Below the pieces are notes generated by a model, which saw nothing but the letters and a program-made list of their open reading frames with translations, was not told the DNA's origin and made no database searches. A program made the position numbers and the translations under genes. A DNA stretch of 64,000 bases from Asticcacaulis sp. MM231 (lineage in GTDB: Bacteria; Pseudomonadota; Alphaproteobacteria; Caulobacterales; Caulobacteraceae): positions 2,170,001 to 2,234,000 of the forward strand of contig NZ_OZ075108.1 in the NCBI RefSeq assembly GCF_964186625.1, read 5' to 3'. Below are positions 1 through 7,160 of the stretch, piece after piece (position 1 is the stretch's first letter; each line of letters starts with the position of its first letter).

Positions 1-696
1 CTGCGCGATATCGAAGGGCGGCAACCCGTTGATAAGCCGTCTGTCATAGAAGTCGATCCCAGCGCCTTTGCCAACATGGCCGAGAACCTGGCCGCAGCCT
101 GGAATGCGCCCGACGTGACTATGCGCGCGCGTCAGCAGCTCTTGAGGGCTTTGATCGCAGACATTATCGTCGATGTTGATGACGCTGTACGTGATGTCGT
201 GCTCACGATCCACTGGCGAGGAGGTCAGCACTCCGAACTGCGCGTCCGAAAGCCCAAAAGCGGTGAGCATGGTTGTGCAACCGCTGACGACGCTTTGGCC
301 GTGATGCGCAGCATGGCTGGCCGCTGGTCTGACGAGCATATCGCCGCGTCGCTCAATCGGATGGGGCTGCCGACCGGTCAGGGCAAAACCTGGACGGCCC
401 ACCGTGTCTCTTCCGTTCGCCGCGTAAGGGGAATCCACGCCTACCGATCCGCAGATAAGGATGGTGAGTGGCTGACCATGGCGGAAGCCGCGAAGGCTTT
501 AAGCGTAACCAGCCACGTGATCCGGCGTCTCATCAAGCACGGGATCCTGGCGGCGGAGCAAGTTGTTCCCGGAGCGCCACATCAGATCCGCAGCTCTGAC
601 CTGGCCTCGGACGCGGTTAAAGCGGCGTTGGCCCGGAAGACCGCCCCGTGTCGCACCACGGACCCGGACACGCTTCCAATGTTTACAAACACTTGA
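1..696 (+). CDS. Serine recombinase, C-terminal part (5' end outside window)
   Basis: The frame is open from base 1 to the stop at 694-696, so the gene starts upstream of the window. The visible 231 or so residues match the C-terminal part of large recombinase-family proteins of alphaproteobacteria: a region rich in beta strands (LTIHWRGGQHSELRVRKPK), a segment resembling a recombinase DNA-binding domain (SDEHIAASLNRMGLPTGQG), then an excisionase-like helix-turn-helix (LTMAEAAKALSVTSHVIRRL) and the usual short tail ending LPMFTNT. The catalytic resolvase domain is not in view, so activity cannot be judged. A truncated IS66 element begins about 20 bases after the stop. Such recombinases sit at the ends of integrated elements, which fits the mobile character of the next 6 kb. 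Confidence 0.75.
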   Translation: MRDIEGRQPVDKPSVIEVDPSAFANMAENLAAAWNAPDVTMRARQQLLRALIADIIVDVDDAVRDVVLTIHWRGGQHSELRVRKPKSGEHGCATADDALAVMRSMAGRWSDEHIAASLNRMGLPTGQGKTWTAHRVSSVRRVRGIHAYRSADKDGEWLTMAEAAKALSVTSHVIRRLIKHGILAAEQVVPGAPHQIRSSDLASDAVKAALARKTAPCRTTDPDTLPMFTNT

Positions 697-720
697 AGAA
701 AGAATGCACAATGAATCCCT

Positions 721-2124
721 CATCGTCTGAGGCCTTATGGCGCGTTCGACGATATTGGAGTCGAGTTCTATACGCCCGTCATAAAGGAACCTCTCCAGAA
801 CCTCGCGGCGTCTCAGAGCGTATTTAATCGCCACTGCCATTGATGATTTTTGAGAGAGCTGGGGTAGGGTCTTTTCCCAGAGCTTGAAGAGATCATCGAC
901 GACGGCCTCACTGTGTGCCAGACGGTATGCGGCCCGGACCTCGGGTGACTGGCCACGAACCTCGTCTTCGTGGCGCCAAAGCGCCGCCATGATTTCAACC
1001 GTCTGGGTGGCTACGGCCGAGCTTTTATTGGCATGCAGGTCGTAAAACTTTCTGCGGACATGCGCCCAGCACCCGGCAAGCCGGATGCCAGCATTGACGT
1101 CTGGCGCCTTTTCAAGCTGTTTATAGGCCGTATAGCCATCGACCTGCAGAACGCCATTGAAGCTGGCAAGGTGGCGCTTTGGCCGGTCGCCGGAGCGACC
1201 GTCCTCGAACTGGTAGACGACGATCGGCGGGTCACCTCTGCCGAAGGGGCGGTCGTCTTTCACATAGGCCCAGAGATAGTTGTGTAACACCTTCCCGTTT
1301 CCGGGTGACAGGGTCGGCAGAACCGTCTCATCGGCGAACAAACGCTCAGCCTTGAGAAGCTGCTTCATCATATAAGCGTGCAAGGTGGTCAGCTCGAAGC
1401 CCACAACTCCCATCCAACTGGCCATCACCTGCCGGCTGACCTCGATGTCTTGCCGGGCGAAGATCGCTTCTTGGCGATAGAGCGGCAGACCATCAGCGTA
1501 CTTGGCGACAGCGATATGTGCCAACAGGCCCTCGGTTGGCAGACCGGCCTCTACAATATGGTTCGGTGCCCTGGCCTGAAGGACCCCATCGATTGTCTTG
1601 TCCTTATAGGCATACCGAGGCCGGACAGTGACGATAACCCGGTAGGTCACCGGCAGCACGTCCAGGCGTTCGCTCCGGTCTTCACCGATGCGAACCTTCA
1701 TCTTGCCCGCGTGCTCTGCCGGTTCCTCCGGCTCAATGACGACCTCGACGCGCTCAAGGTGCGCCGGCAGGCTTTTACGGGGACGTGAAGGCGATGCGGA
1801 GGATTTTGCCCGCCCCTTGCGGATTTCGGCCTCAAGCGCACCAACGCCGGTGGACACCTCTTCAAACAGAAGGACGAGTTGTTCGTCATCTTTCGCAGGC
1901 GGCGTCTGTAGAGACTCGGATTTGCGCGAGAAGCGACCACGGTTGAAGATTTTGAGTATGTCGTTAAGGCGATCCAGACGTTGATTGAGGGCGTCTTCAC
2001 GCCCCTTCAAGACGCTTACCTCCGCTTCCAGCGCTTCTACCCGAGCGGCCTTTTGGGCCATTTCCAGAGCGAACGCCATTAGCGCCGCTGGATCTTTCGG
2101 GAGGATAATCGTGGGGTCCGACAT
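721..2124 (-). pseudogene. tnpC: IS66 transposase TnpC, C-terminally truncated
   Basis: This is the large DDE transposase of IS66 elements. Recognisable parts are the N-terminal leucine-rich coiled coil, the basic Ser-rich linker, and the catalytic residues in LFADETVLP, LQVDGYTAYK and NIVERAIRP. Family members continue after the RAIRPQ motif with a conserved block (like KNWLFAGSD) and end near LPWN. Here the frame runs instead into antisense of the recombinase gene up to 499, so roughly the last 50 normal residues are lost. The start at 2124 has tnpB 65 bases upstream, the usual IS66 order. All three catalytic acids are present, but the missing tail makes function unlikely. Confidence 0.85.
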
Positions 2125-2189
2125 GAACAGTTTATACCACGCAAACCCCTTATTTGCATGGCTTTTCTTTGCATTATGCGCCTATTTTC

Positions 2190-2534
2190 TCACCCCGTAA
2201 GGCTCGGGCGTACCACCCTTTCCGGATGAACCCGCTTCCAGTCAAGCCCATCGACGAGGGCTTGCGCTTGAGCCTGGTTTAAGCGGATCCGGGCCTGGCC
2301 TACCCTTGGCCAGCAAAACCCTCCCGTCTCCAAACGCTTTGAGACCAGGCAAACCCCTGTGCCATCAAACCAGACCATCCGCAGCCGGTCAGCCCGTTTA
2401 GAGCGGAAGACGTAAACAGTCCCATTGAAGGGGTCGAGCCCCGCATCCCGAACCAGCCCCAGTAGCCCATCCATACCTTTACGGAAGTCAATCGGCTGGG
2501 CCGACAGCAATACCTTGACGCCGGTCGGGATCAT
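2190..2534 (-). CDS. tnpB: IS66 accessory protein TnpB
   Basis: A 114-residue protein of the IS66 Orf2 family, required with TnpA and TnpC for transposition though its biochemical role is unclear. Typical signatures are MIPTGVKVLLSAQPIDFRKG at the N-terminus, then VYVFRSKRADRLRMVWFDG and the KRLETGGFCWP block. Length is normal. The start overlaps the tnpA stop by four bases (ATGA), giving translational coupling. It appears intact. Confidence 0.92.
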   Translation of the reverse strand: MIPTGVKVLLSAQPIDFRKGMDGLLGLVRDAGLDPFNGTVYVFRSKRADRLRMVWFDGTGVCLVSKRLETGGFCWPRVGQARIRLNQAQAQALVDGLDWKRVHPERVVRPSLTG

Positions 2535-2908
2535 GCTGCGCGCACCGCGCGTATCACTAGGCTCAGGGACTGCTCATCGATAGGGCCTTTGCAACGCACG
2601 ACCAGGCCGCTAACTTCAATCTCAATAGAGCCAATCTCGTCACGTAGGGGGCGGTGGGATCCACTATCCGGGTTGCCCTCACTAACCAGCCCTCGTTCCC
2701 GGCAGAACCGACGCCATCCAAACAACTGCGACGGCGAGATGCCAATCTCACGCGCAAGCGCCGACGCGTTTACCCCTGGCATCATAGATCGCGACGCCAT
2801 CTCGGCTTTGAAGTCTTCAGGCCAGTCTCTCCGAACCCGACCGACGACACCGCTGGCAACAAGTTCCACAAATTGACTATTTCTAGTCGCACGCATAGGC
2901 GTAGCCAT
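2531..2908 (-). CDS. tnpA: IS66 TnpA, helix-turn-helix protein
   Basis: A 125-residue first gene of the IS66 operon, of the OrfA/HTH type shared with IS3-like elements. The helix-turn-helix is visible around residues 45-70 (ASALAREIGISPSQLFGWRR). The C-terminal half ends with a short strand-rich region (IEIEVSGLVVRCKG), as in relatives. It begins 84 bases inside the terminal repeat and overlaps tnpB by four bases. It probably binds the element ends; that role is inferred from the family. Confidence 0.88.
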   Translation of the reverse strand: MATPMRATRNSQFVELVASGVVGRVRRDWPEDFKAEMASRSMMPGVNASALAREIGISPSQLFGWRRFCRERGLVSEGNPDSGSHRPLRDEIGSIEIEVSGLVVRCKGPIDEQSLSLVIRAVRAA

Positions 2909-2980
2909 AGAAGTTCATATCCCCGTTTATAAAACAGGGCATTTTCGAACTTTTTAGGCCTAAAGAAAACACGGGGAGCA

Positions 2981-2992
2981 GCTTACGCTTAC
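2981..2992 (-). repeat. IS66 terminal inverted repeat end
   Basis: On the minus strand the sequence begins GTAAGCGTAAGC, which matches the GTAAGCG start known for IS66-family ends. It marks the tnpA-proximal tip of element 1. Directly outside it, at 2993, the interrupted tnpC of the older element resumes in frame. Confidence 0.8.
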
Positions 2993-3705
2993 GAAAATCC
3001 GAGGGCTGTGGCCTATTATTACAGCCCCGACCGCAAGGGCGCGCATCCGGCCGACCATCTCGCCGACTTTACCGGTGTTATGCATGCCGACGGATATGGC
3101 GGGTACAAAAAGTTATATGGCAATCAGATCATTGAGGCTGCCTGCATGGCGCATGTGCGTCGCAAGTTCCATGACGTCATCAAGCTGAAGGCATCACCTC
3201 TGGCTGAGGAGGCCTTAACGCGGATCGGTGCGCTCTACGATATCGAGGAGCGGATCCGTGGCATGACGGCGGATGAACGCCGCACATTACGCCAGCAGCA
3301 CGCCAAGCCTCTGCTTGCGGATCTGAAGGTCTGGATCAGAGATATGCTGTCGACAATTCCTCAGAAACAAAAGCTGGCTGAGGCCATGCGCTATGCCCTG
3401 TCCAGGTGGGACGCCCTCAGCGTCTACATCGATGATGGTCGCGTCGAGATCGACAACAACATCGCTGAGCGGGCAATCCGTCCTATTGGAATCGGCAAAA
3501 AAAAAATTGGCTCTTCGCCGGGTCCGACAACGGTGGCGAGCGCATCGCCAATGTCTTGACCATTATCGAAACCGCCAAGATGCACGGCCTTAATCCGGAG
3601 ATCTATCTGACGGACGTCCTGGCACGGATCAAGGATTACCCCGAGGAAAACCTTCACGAATTGCTGCCCTGGAACTATAAGCCACGTGTCAAATCTATCT
3701 CCTAA
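2993..3705 (+). pseudogene. tnpC: IS66 transposase TnpC fragment, interrupted and frameshifted
   Basis: The frame enters from 2993 as PRAVAYYYSPDRKG, aligned with the PPSAMFYYSRDRGG block of the intact TnpC at 5082-6776. It contains the second catalytic Asp (MHADGYGGY), the CMAHVRRKF motif and the catalytic Glu (NNIAERAIRP). At a run of ten A (3497-3506) the frame is lost. Reading on in the next frame gives the normal ending NWLFAGSDNGG to LLPWNYK, with a stop at 3703-3705. Only 8 or 11 A would keep the frame. This is a double-broken gene, unless slippage on the A run restores some full-length product; even then the first two thirds are gone. Confidence 0.85.
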
Positions 3706-4354
3706 ACTTCGGCGCCTGGACGAAAAGCTAGGCAAGCTTGATGCTCTGCTTCTGTCCGAACTGGACGGATTACTGGCCGGGGTTATTGTCTCGCCGGATT
3801 TTATCCCTCCCAGTGAATGGTTGCCTTGCATTTGGGATGGCGGCCCCCACACATCAGGCCCAGTGTTCAAAAATGATGCGGATATCCAGGAGACAATAAA
3901 TCTGGTTATGTATCACTATAACCAGATCATCGCTGATCTGGAAAAGGGCCGTTATGTGCCAATCTTCGATGGCTTCGAGGATGATGACGACTTTATCATG
4001 TGGGAGAGATGGGCCTGCGGATTTATGACAGCCATCAGATTACGGCCGAAATCCTGGCAGACCTACGTACACAGCCGAGACGAGGATATCTCCACGGCCG
4101 CGGCCATCCTTATGACCCTTGGAAACATTGCAGACGAAGGCGATAATATCGAAAATCCAGCCCTGGCCCACCTCGATGATGAAGCGCCTGACCTGATTCC
4201 TTCGGCAGTGCTTGCCCTTCACGGCGCACGCATGAAATCTCAAGAAAACCCATTTGCTAAGCCGCAACAGGCCCACGCTTCGAAGGTGGGCCGAAACGAA
4301 CCCTGTCCATGCGGGTCAGGTAAAAAATACAAAAAATGCTGCGGACTCAATTAA
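3686..4354 (+). CDS. UPF0149 (YecA-like) protein with SEC-C zinc motif, IS66 passenger
   Basis: A 222-residue protein. Residues 1-180 resemble the UPF0149/YecA helical domain (acidic, with [19 protein letters not shown] and [12 protein letters not shown]). The last 25 residues carry a SEC-C zinc motif, [13 protein letters not shown], as at the C-terminus of SecA. The GTG start at 3686 overlaps the tnpC end by 20 bases, so it was part of the transposon operon; genes of this type are known to me as occasional companions of IS66 tnpC. Its role is unknown; the SEC-C motif suggests zinc-dependent binding to a protein or ribosome. No frame damage is seen. Confidence 0.8.
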   Translation: MSNLSPKLRRLDEKLGKLDALLLSELDGLLAGVIVSPDFIPPSEWLPCIWDGGPHTSGPVFKNDADIQETINLVMYHYNQIIADLEKGRYVPIFDGFEDDDDFIMWERWACGFMTAIRLRPKSWQTYVHSRDEDISTAAAILMTLGNIADEGDNIENPALAHLDDEAPDLIPSAVLALHGARMKSQENPFAKPQQAHASKVGRNEPCPCGSGKKYKKCCGLN

Positions 4355-4658
4355 ATGGCATGATAGTCAGCGTCGCGAGATTGTCTCTCTGGCGTTTTCG
4401 CCTGGTTCGAGCGTGGCAGAGGTTGCCCGGCAGTTCGATGTGGCGACAAGCCTGATTTACAGATGGCGGGATCAGTTTCTGGCGGCCAGCAGCGGCGTTT
4501 CTTTCAGTCCCGCTATACTTGCGGATGGGCCGGCGGGCGCTGGGTCAGAGTCAGGCGCGGGTTTGATAACAGTCGACTTCAAAATCGGCGCTCGTGTGAG
4601 CATTGGCGCTGGGGCTTCTCTTGAACTGGTCTCGGCGATCATGAAGAGCTTGCGATGA
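4254..4658 (+). CDS. tnpA: IS66 TnpA of element 3, N-terminus altered
   Basis: The TnpA core is clear from about 4350: [14 protein letters not shown], then an HTH ([19 protein letters not shown]) and the C-terminal [13 protein letters not shown]. The frame upstream overlaps the SEC-C gene by 100 bases in another phase, and that part ([13 protein letters not shown]...) is only a shadow of it. No ATG, GTG or TTG lies in frame just before the TnpA core; the first in-frame start is at 4254. Relatives have some 15-20 residues before the RREIV block, so the natural start was probably lost at a junction near 4350. The gene may use the 4254 start or be inactive. It overlaps tnpB by four bases. Confidence 0.7.
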   Translation: MLSRNRPTLRRWAETNPVHAGQVKNTKNAADSIKWHDSQRREIVSLAFSPGSSVAEVARQFDVATSLIYRWRDQFLAASSGVSFSPAILADGPAGAGSESGAGLITVDFKIGARVSIGAGASLELVSAIMKSLR

Positions 4659-5002
4659 TCCCCATCGGTTCGGGCGCTAAAATCTGGATTGCCACAGGTC
4701 ACTTCGATATGAGGAAAGGCATGACTGGACTGTCCTTGTTGGTCCAGGAACATCTTCACCGACAGCCCTTCGCCGGCGATGTCTATGTCTTCCGGGGGCG
4801 TAGTGGTCGGTTGATTAAGGCGATCTGGCATGATGGGGTTGGGCTGTCGCTTTATACCAAAAGACTGGACCATGGACGCTTCATCTGGCCTTCAACCGTT
4901 GACGGCGCGATCCAGCTGACGAGCGGTCAGATGTCTTTTTTGCTCGAAGGTATTGAGTGGAGAAATCCCCAACATAGCTGGCGACCGACCAGCGCCGGCT
5001 AG
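4655..5002 (+). CDS. tnpB: IS66 accessory protein TnpB
   Basis: A 115-residue IS66 Orf2-type protein. It shows the family signature HFDMRKGMTGLSLLVQ, then VYVFRGRSGRLIKAIWHDG and the TKRLDHGRFIWP block. The length is standard. Its ATG overlaps the tnpA stop (ATGA). The 79 bases to tnpC contain a possible hairpin pairing TGAATCA near 5023 with TGATTCA near 5067, of unknown meaning. It shares only the family signatures with the TnpB at 2190-2534, so the two elements are different subtypes. Confidence 0.92.
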   Translation: MIPIGSGAKIWIATGHFDMRKGMTGLSLLVQEHLHRQPFAGDVYVFRGRSGRLIKAIWHDGVGLSLYTKRLDHGRFIWPSTVDGAIQLTSGQMSFLLEGIEWRNPQHSWRPTSAG

Positions 5003-5081
5003 GATTTAAGGTCACAGCATGTTGAATCAAATATAGCGAAAACCCTATACAGGGAAAGGGATTTATGATTCATTCCTGTAT

Positions 5082-6776
5082 ATGGATCACGCCCTGGACG
5101 CCTTGCCGGATGATGTCGCTGCCCTACGGGCGGAGCTGGTATTAGCGCGCTCAGAACGGCTGGCAGCTGAAGAGGCCCTAAGGCATAAATCGGCGTCTCA
5201 CAGCACCCTTGCGGCGGAATACGCTGTGGCTCAGGCCAAGGCAGCTGAGGATATGGCGATAATCGCCCACCAGAAGCTTGTCATCGAGAAGCTTCAGAGG
5301 CAAATCCATGGCCAGACATCTGAACGATCGGCCCGCCTGACCGATCAGCTTGAAATGACCTTTGAAGAGCTTGAGGCCACAGCGACGGAAGCCGAGCTGT
5401 TGGCGGAGATGGCGGTCTCAAAAGCGACGCATGTGGCTGGCTTTACGCGCAGCCGGCCTCATACCCGTTTAAACTTCCCAGAACACCTGCCTCGCGAACG
5501 CGTCGTTGTGCCTGGACCAACCGTCTGCGACTGCTGTGGCAGCGATCGTCTGCGCAAGCTCAGCGAAGATGTCACGAAGACGCTCGAATCTATTCCGCGC
5601 ACGTGGAAGGTCATTGAAACCGTACGCGAGAAGTTCTCATGCCGGGATTGCGAGAAAATCAGCCAGGCGCCATCGCCGTTCCATACCATTCCACGGGGGT
5701 GGGCCGGCCCCAGCCTTATAGCCATGATCCTGTTCGAGAAGTTCGGTCAGCACCAACCTCTCAATCGTCAGATTGAGCGCTATGCGCTGGAAGGGGTACC
5801 GATCAGCCTGTCAACGGTCGCTGATCTGGTTGGCGCCAGCTGTCTGGCGCTGGCGCCTCTGATCCGACTGGTTGAGGCGCACACCTTCAAGGCCGAGCGT
5901 TTACACGGCGATGACACCACAGTGCCTGTTCTGGCAGAGGGGAAGACGATTACGGGCCGAATATGGGGCTATGTAAAAGACGACAAGCCCTTCGGGGGCA
6001 CGTCGCCACCATCGGCCATGTTCTATTATTCCCGCGATCGCGGTGGAGAACATCCTCAAGCGCATCTGATTAAATTTAAAGGTCTGTTCCAGGCCGACGC
6101 CTACTCCGGGTATGGTGAAATTTATAAACCGGGGCGAAGTCCCGGGCCCATTTTAGAAGCTGCCTGCTGGGCGCATGCGAGGAGGCCCTTCTTCATCATG
6201 GCCGACGTCGAACAGAATGCACGCCGTAAGGCCGAAGGTAAGAAGCCGTCCGTCCTGTCGCCTGTTGCCATGGAAATGGTGCGCCGGATCGATGCCCTCT
6301 TCGAGATCGAGCGTGGCATCAATGGCAAAAGTCCTGAAGAGCGCCTTGCTGTACGCCAAACTCTAAGTAAACCCATCATCGACGATCTGGAGCCCTGGAT
6401 GCAAGATCAGAAAGCCAAGCTGCCTAACGGGCATGACCTGCGCAAAGCCTTGAATTACATGCTCAGCCGCTGGCACGCCTTCACACTCTTCCTGACGGAT
6501 GGTCGGGTCTGTCTGTCGAACAATGCTGCCGAACGAGCGTTAAGAGGCATAGCTTTGGGCCGTCGAAACTGGACCTTCTGTGGGTCAGATCGCGGAGGCC
6601 AAAGGGCTGCGGCCATGTACAGTCTGATTGTTACCGCCAAGATGAACAAAATCGATCCGCAGATCTGGCTTGCTGATATCCTCGCGCGTATTGCAGAGCA
6701 TCCCGCTCGACGTCTTGATGAGCTGCTCCCCTGGAACTGGCAGCCCTCAACCCAAAACAAAACTCAGGCGGCCTGA
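5082..6776 (+). CDS. tnpC: IS66 transposase TnpC, full length
   Basis: A 564-residue DDE transposase, complete in layout. Residues 10-115 form a coiled-coil region, a zinc ribbon follows (C149, C151, C152, then C187 and C190), and the catalytic core has D277 or D278 (HGDDTTVPV), D339 (FQADAYSGY) and E484 (NNAAERALRG). The CWAHARR motif lies between the last two, and the C-terminus ends at the family motif LLPWNW plus a short tail. The ATG at 5082 opens a typical MDHALDALPDDV N-terminus. It is the only intact TnpC in the window and could act on related ends elsewhere. Its stop overlaps the passenger start at 6776. Confidence 0.93.
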   Translation: MDHALDALPDDVAALRAELVLARSERLAAEEALRHKSASHSTLAAEYAVAQAKAAEDMAIIAHQKLVIEKLQRQIHGQTSERSARLTDQLEMTFEELEATATEAELLAEMAVSKATHVAGFTRSRPHTRLNFPEHLPRERVVVPGPTVCDCCGSDRLRKLSEDVTKTLESIPRTWKVIETVREKFSCRDCEKISQAPSPFHTIPRGWAGPSLIAMILFEKFGQHQPLNRQIERYALEGVPISLSTVADLVGASCLALAPLIRLVEAHTFKAERLHGDDTTVPVLAEGKTITGRIWGYVKDDKPFGGTSPPSAMFYYSRDRGGEHPQAHLIKFKGLFQADAYSGYGEIYKPGRSPGPILEAACWAHARRPFFIMADVEQNARRKAEGKKPSVLSPVAMEMVRRIDALFEIERGINGKSPEERLAVRQTLSKPIIDDLEPWMQDQKAKLPNGHDLRKALNYMLSRWHAFTLFLTDGRVCLSNNAAERALRGIALGRRNWTFCGSDRGGQRAAAMYSLIVTAKMNKIDPQIWLADILARIAEHPARRLDELLPWNWQPSTQNKTQAA

Positions 6777-7048
6777 TGGCATATCGCGACAGTCATTTTT
6801 TTACGCTTAAATATGTCGCCCGGCAGCTCGAGGAAGACGAAGATCTTCTACGCGAAGTAACGATAGAAATGTTCTCTGAAGACGGGTGCTTTACCGTTTA
6901 CGACGATTACCCAGCCGATGAAACAAAGGAGTCGATTACTGTTTTTAACACAGATGGGATCGACTACCTGATCGAGGCTCTGAAAGACAATCGGGAGCAT
7001 TACGTCGAGCAACGTAAGAAAACTGAACTGTTCTACAAAAAGAAATAA
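6776..7048 (+). CDS. Unknown 90-residue protein coupled to IS66 tnpC
   Basis: I do not recognise the family. The protein is acidic in its first two thirds and ends in a basic tail (EQRKKTELFYKKK). No transmembrane segment or cysteine pair stands out; a single Cys occurs in EDGCFTVYDDY. Its ATG shares one base with the tnpC stop (TGATG), so it is translated with the transposase and is best read as a transposon passenger. The position corresponds to that of the UPF0149 gene in element 2, so both elements carry a coupled gene behind tnpC. A regulatory or immunity role for the element is possible but not shown. Confidence 0.6.
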   Translation: MAYRDSHFFTLKYVARQLEEDEDLLREVTIEMFSEDGCFTVYDDYPADETKESITVFNTDGIDYLIEALKDNREHYVEQRKKTELFYKKK

Positions 7049-7099
7049 TCATACCCCCTGTGGCCTTGGGCGAATGGGTACATATCAGCTTCCAGACAT

Positions 7100-7131
7100 A
7101 TAAAAACGGCGGAAGGTTTTCTTCCGCCGTT
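7100..7131 (-). terminator. Intrinsic terminator of the TonB-receptor gene
   Basis: An 11-bp perfect stem (AACGGCGGAAG at 7105-7115 with CTTCCGCCGTT at 7121-7131) and a 5-base loop. On the minus strand the stem is followed by TTTTTAT. It lies 30 bases after the stop of the gene ending at 7161. Confidence 0.85.
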
Positions 7132-7160
7132 CTTATTAAATTGAGCGCGAAAGCTTAACC

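Larger units (their letters stand above)
700..2992 (-). mobile_element. IS66-family element 1, 3' end deleted
   Basis: The element is read right to left: terminal repeat at 2981-2992, tnpA (2908-2531), tnpB (2534-2190), tnpC (2124 to about 720). It lies inside the tnpC gene of another IS66 element whose remnant starts at 2993. The left side is truncated: tnpC homology stops near 715-723, about 20 bases after the recombinase stop codon, and the second terminal repeat is missing. The exact left edge is uncertain by some 20 bases. No 8-bp target duplication can be read because one end is lost. Confidence 0.8.
2993..4354 (+). mobile_element. IS66-family element 2 remnant with UPF0149 passenger
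   Basis: What remains is the C-terminal third of a tnpC (from 2993, cut by insertion of element 1) plus a UPF0149/SEC-C gene that overlaps its end. The 5' part (tnpA, tnpB, first two thirds of tnpC) is missing on the other side of element 1, where the recombinase gene lies instead, so a deletion followed or accompanied the insertion. No right-hand terminal repeat is seen after 4354; the tnpA frame of element 3 follows at once. Confidence 0.65.
4355..7048 (+). mobile_element. IS66-family element 3 with downstream passenger gene
   Basis: The operon runs tnpA (to 4658), tnpB (4655-5002), tnpC (5082-6776) and a 90-residue passenger (6776-7048). Coupled junctions (ATGA at 4655, TGATG at 6774) show a single operon. 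tnpB and tnpC are intact; tnpA lacks a clear start. I could not find a GTAAGCG-type end on either side, so both borders given here are gene borders rather than element borders. Confidence 0.6.

Noticed and set aside
499..720. The last 73 codons of the truncated IS66 tnpC frame as real protein
   Set aside because: They run antisense through the recombinase gene and have no IS66 similarity; the normal ending is missing.
7049..7100. Right terminal repeat of IS66 element 3 near GGGTAC at 7075-7080
   Set aside because: Its inverse, GTACCC, does not match the GTAAGCG start, and no partner end exists on the left to compare.
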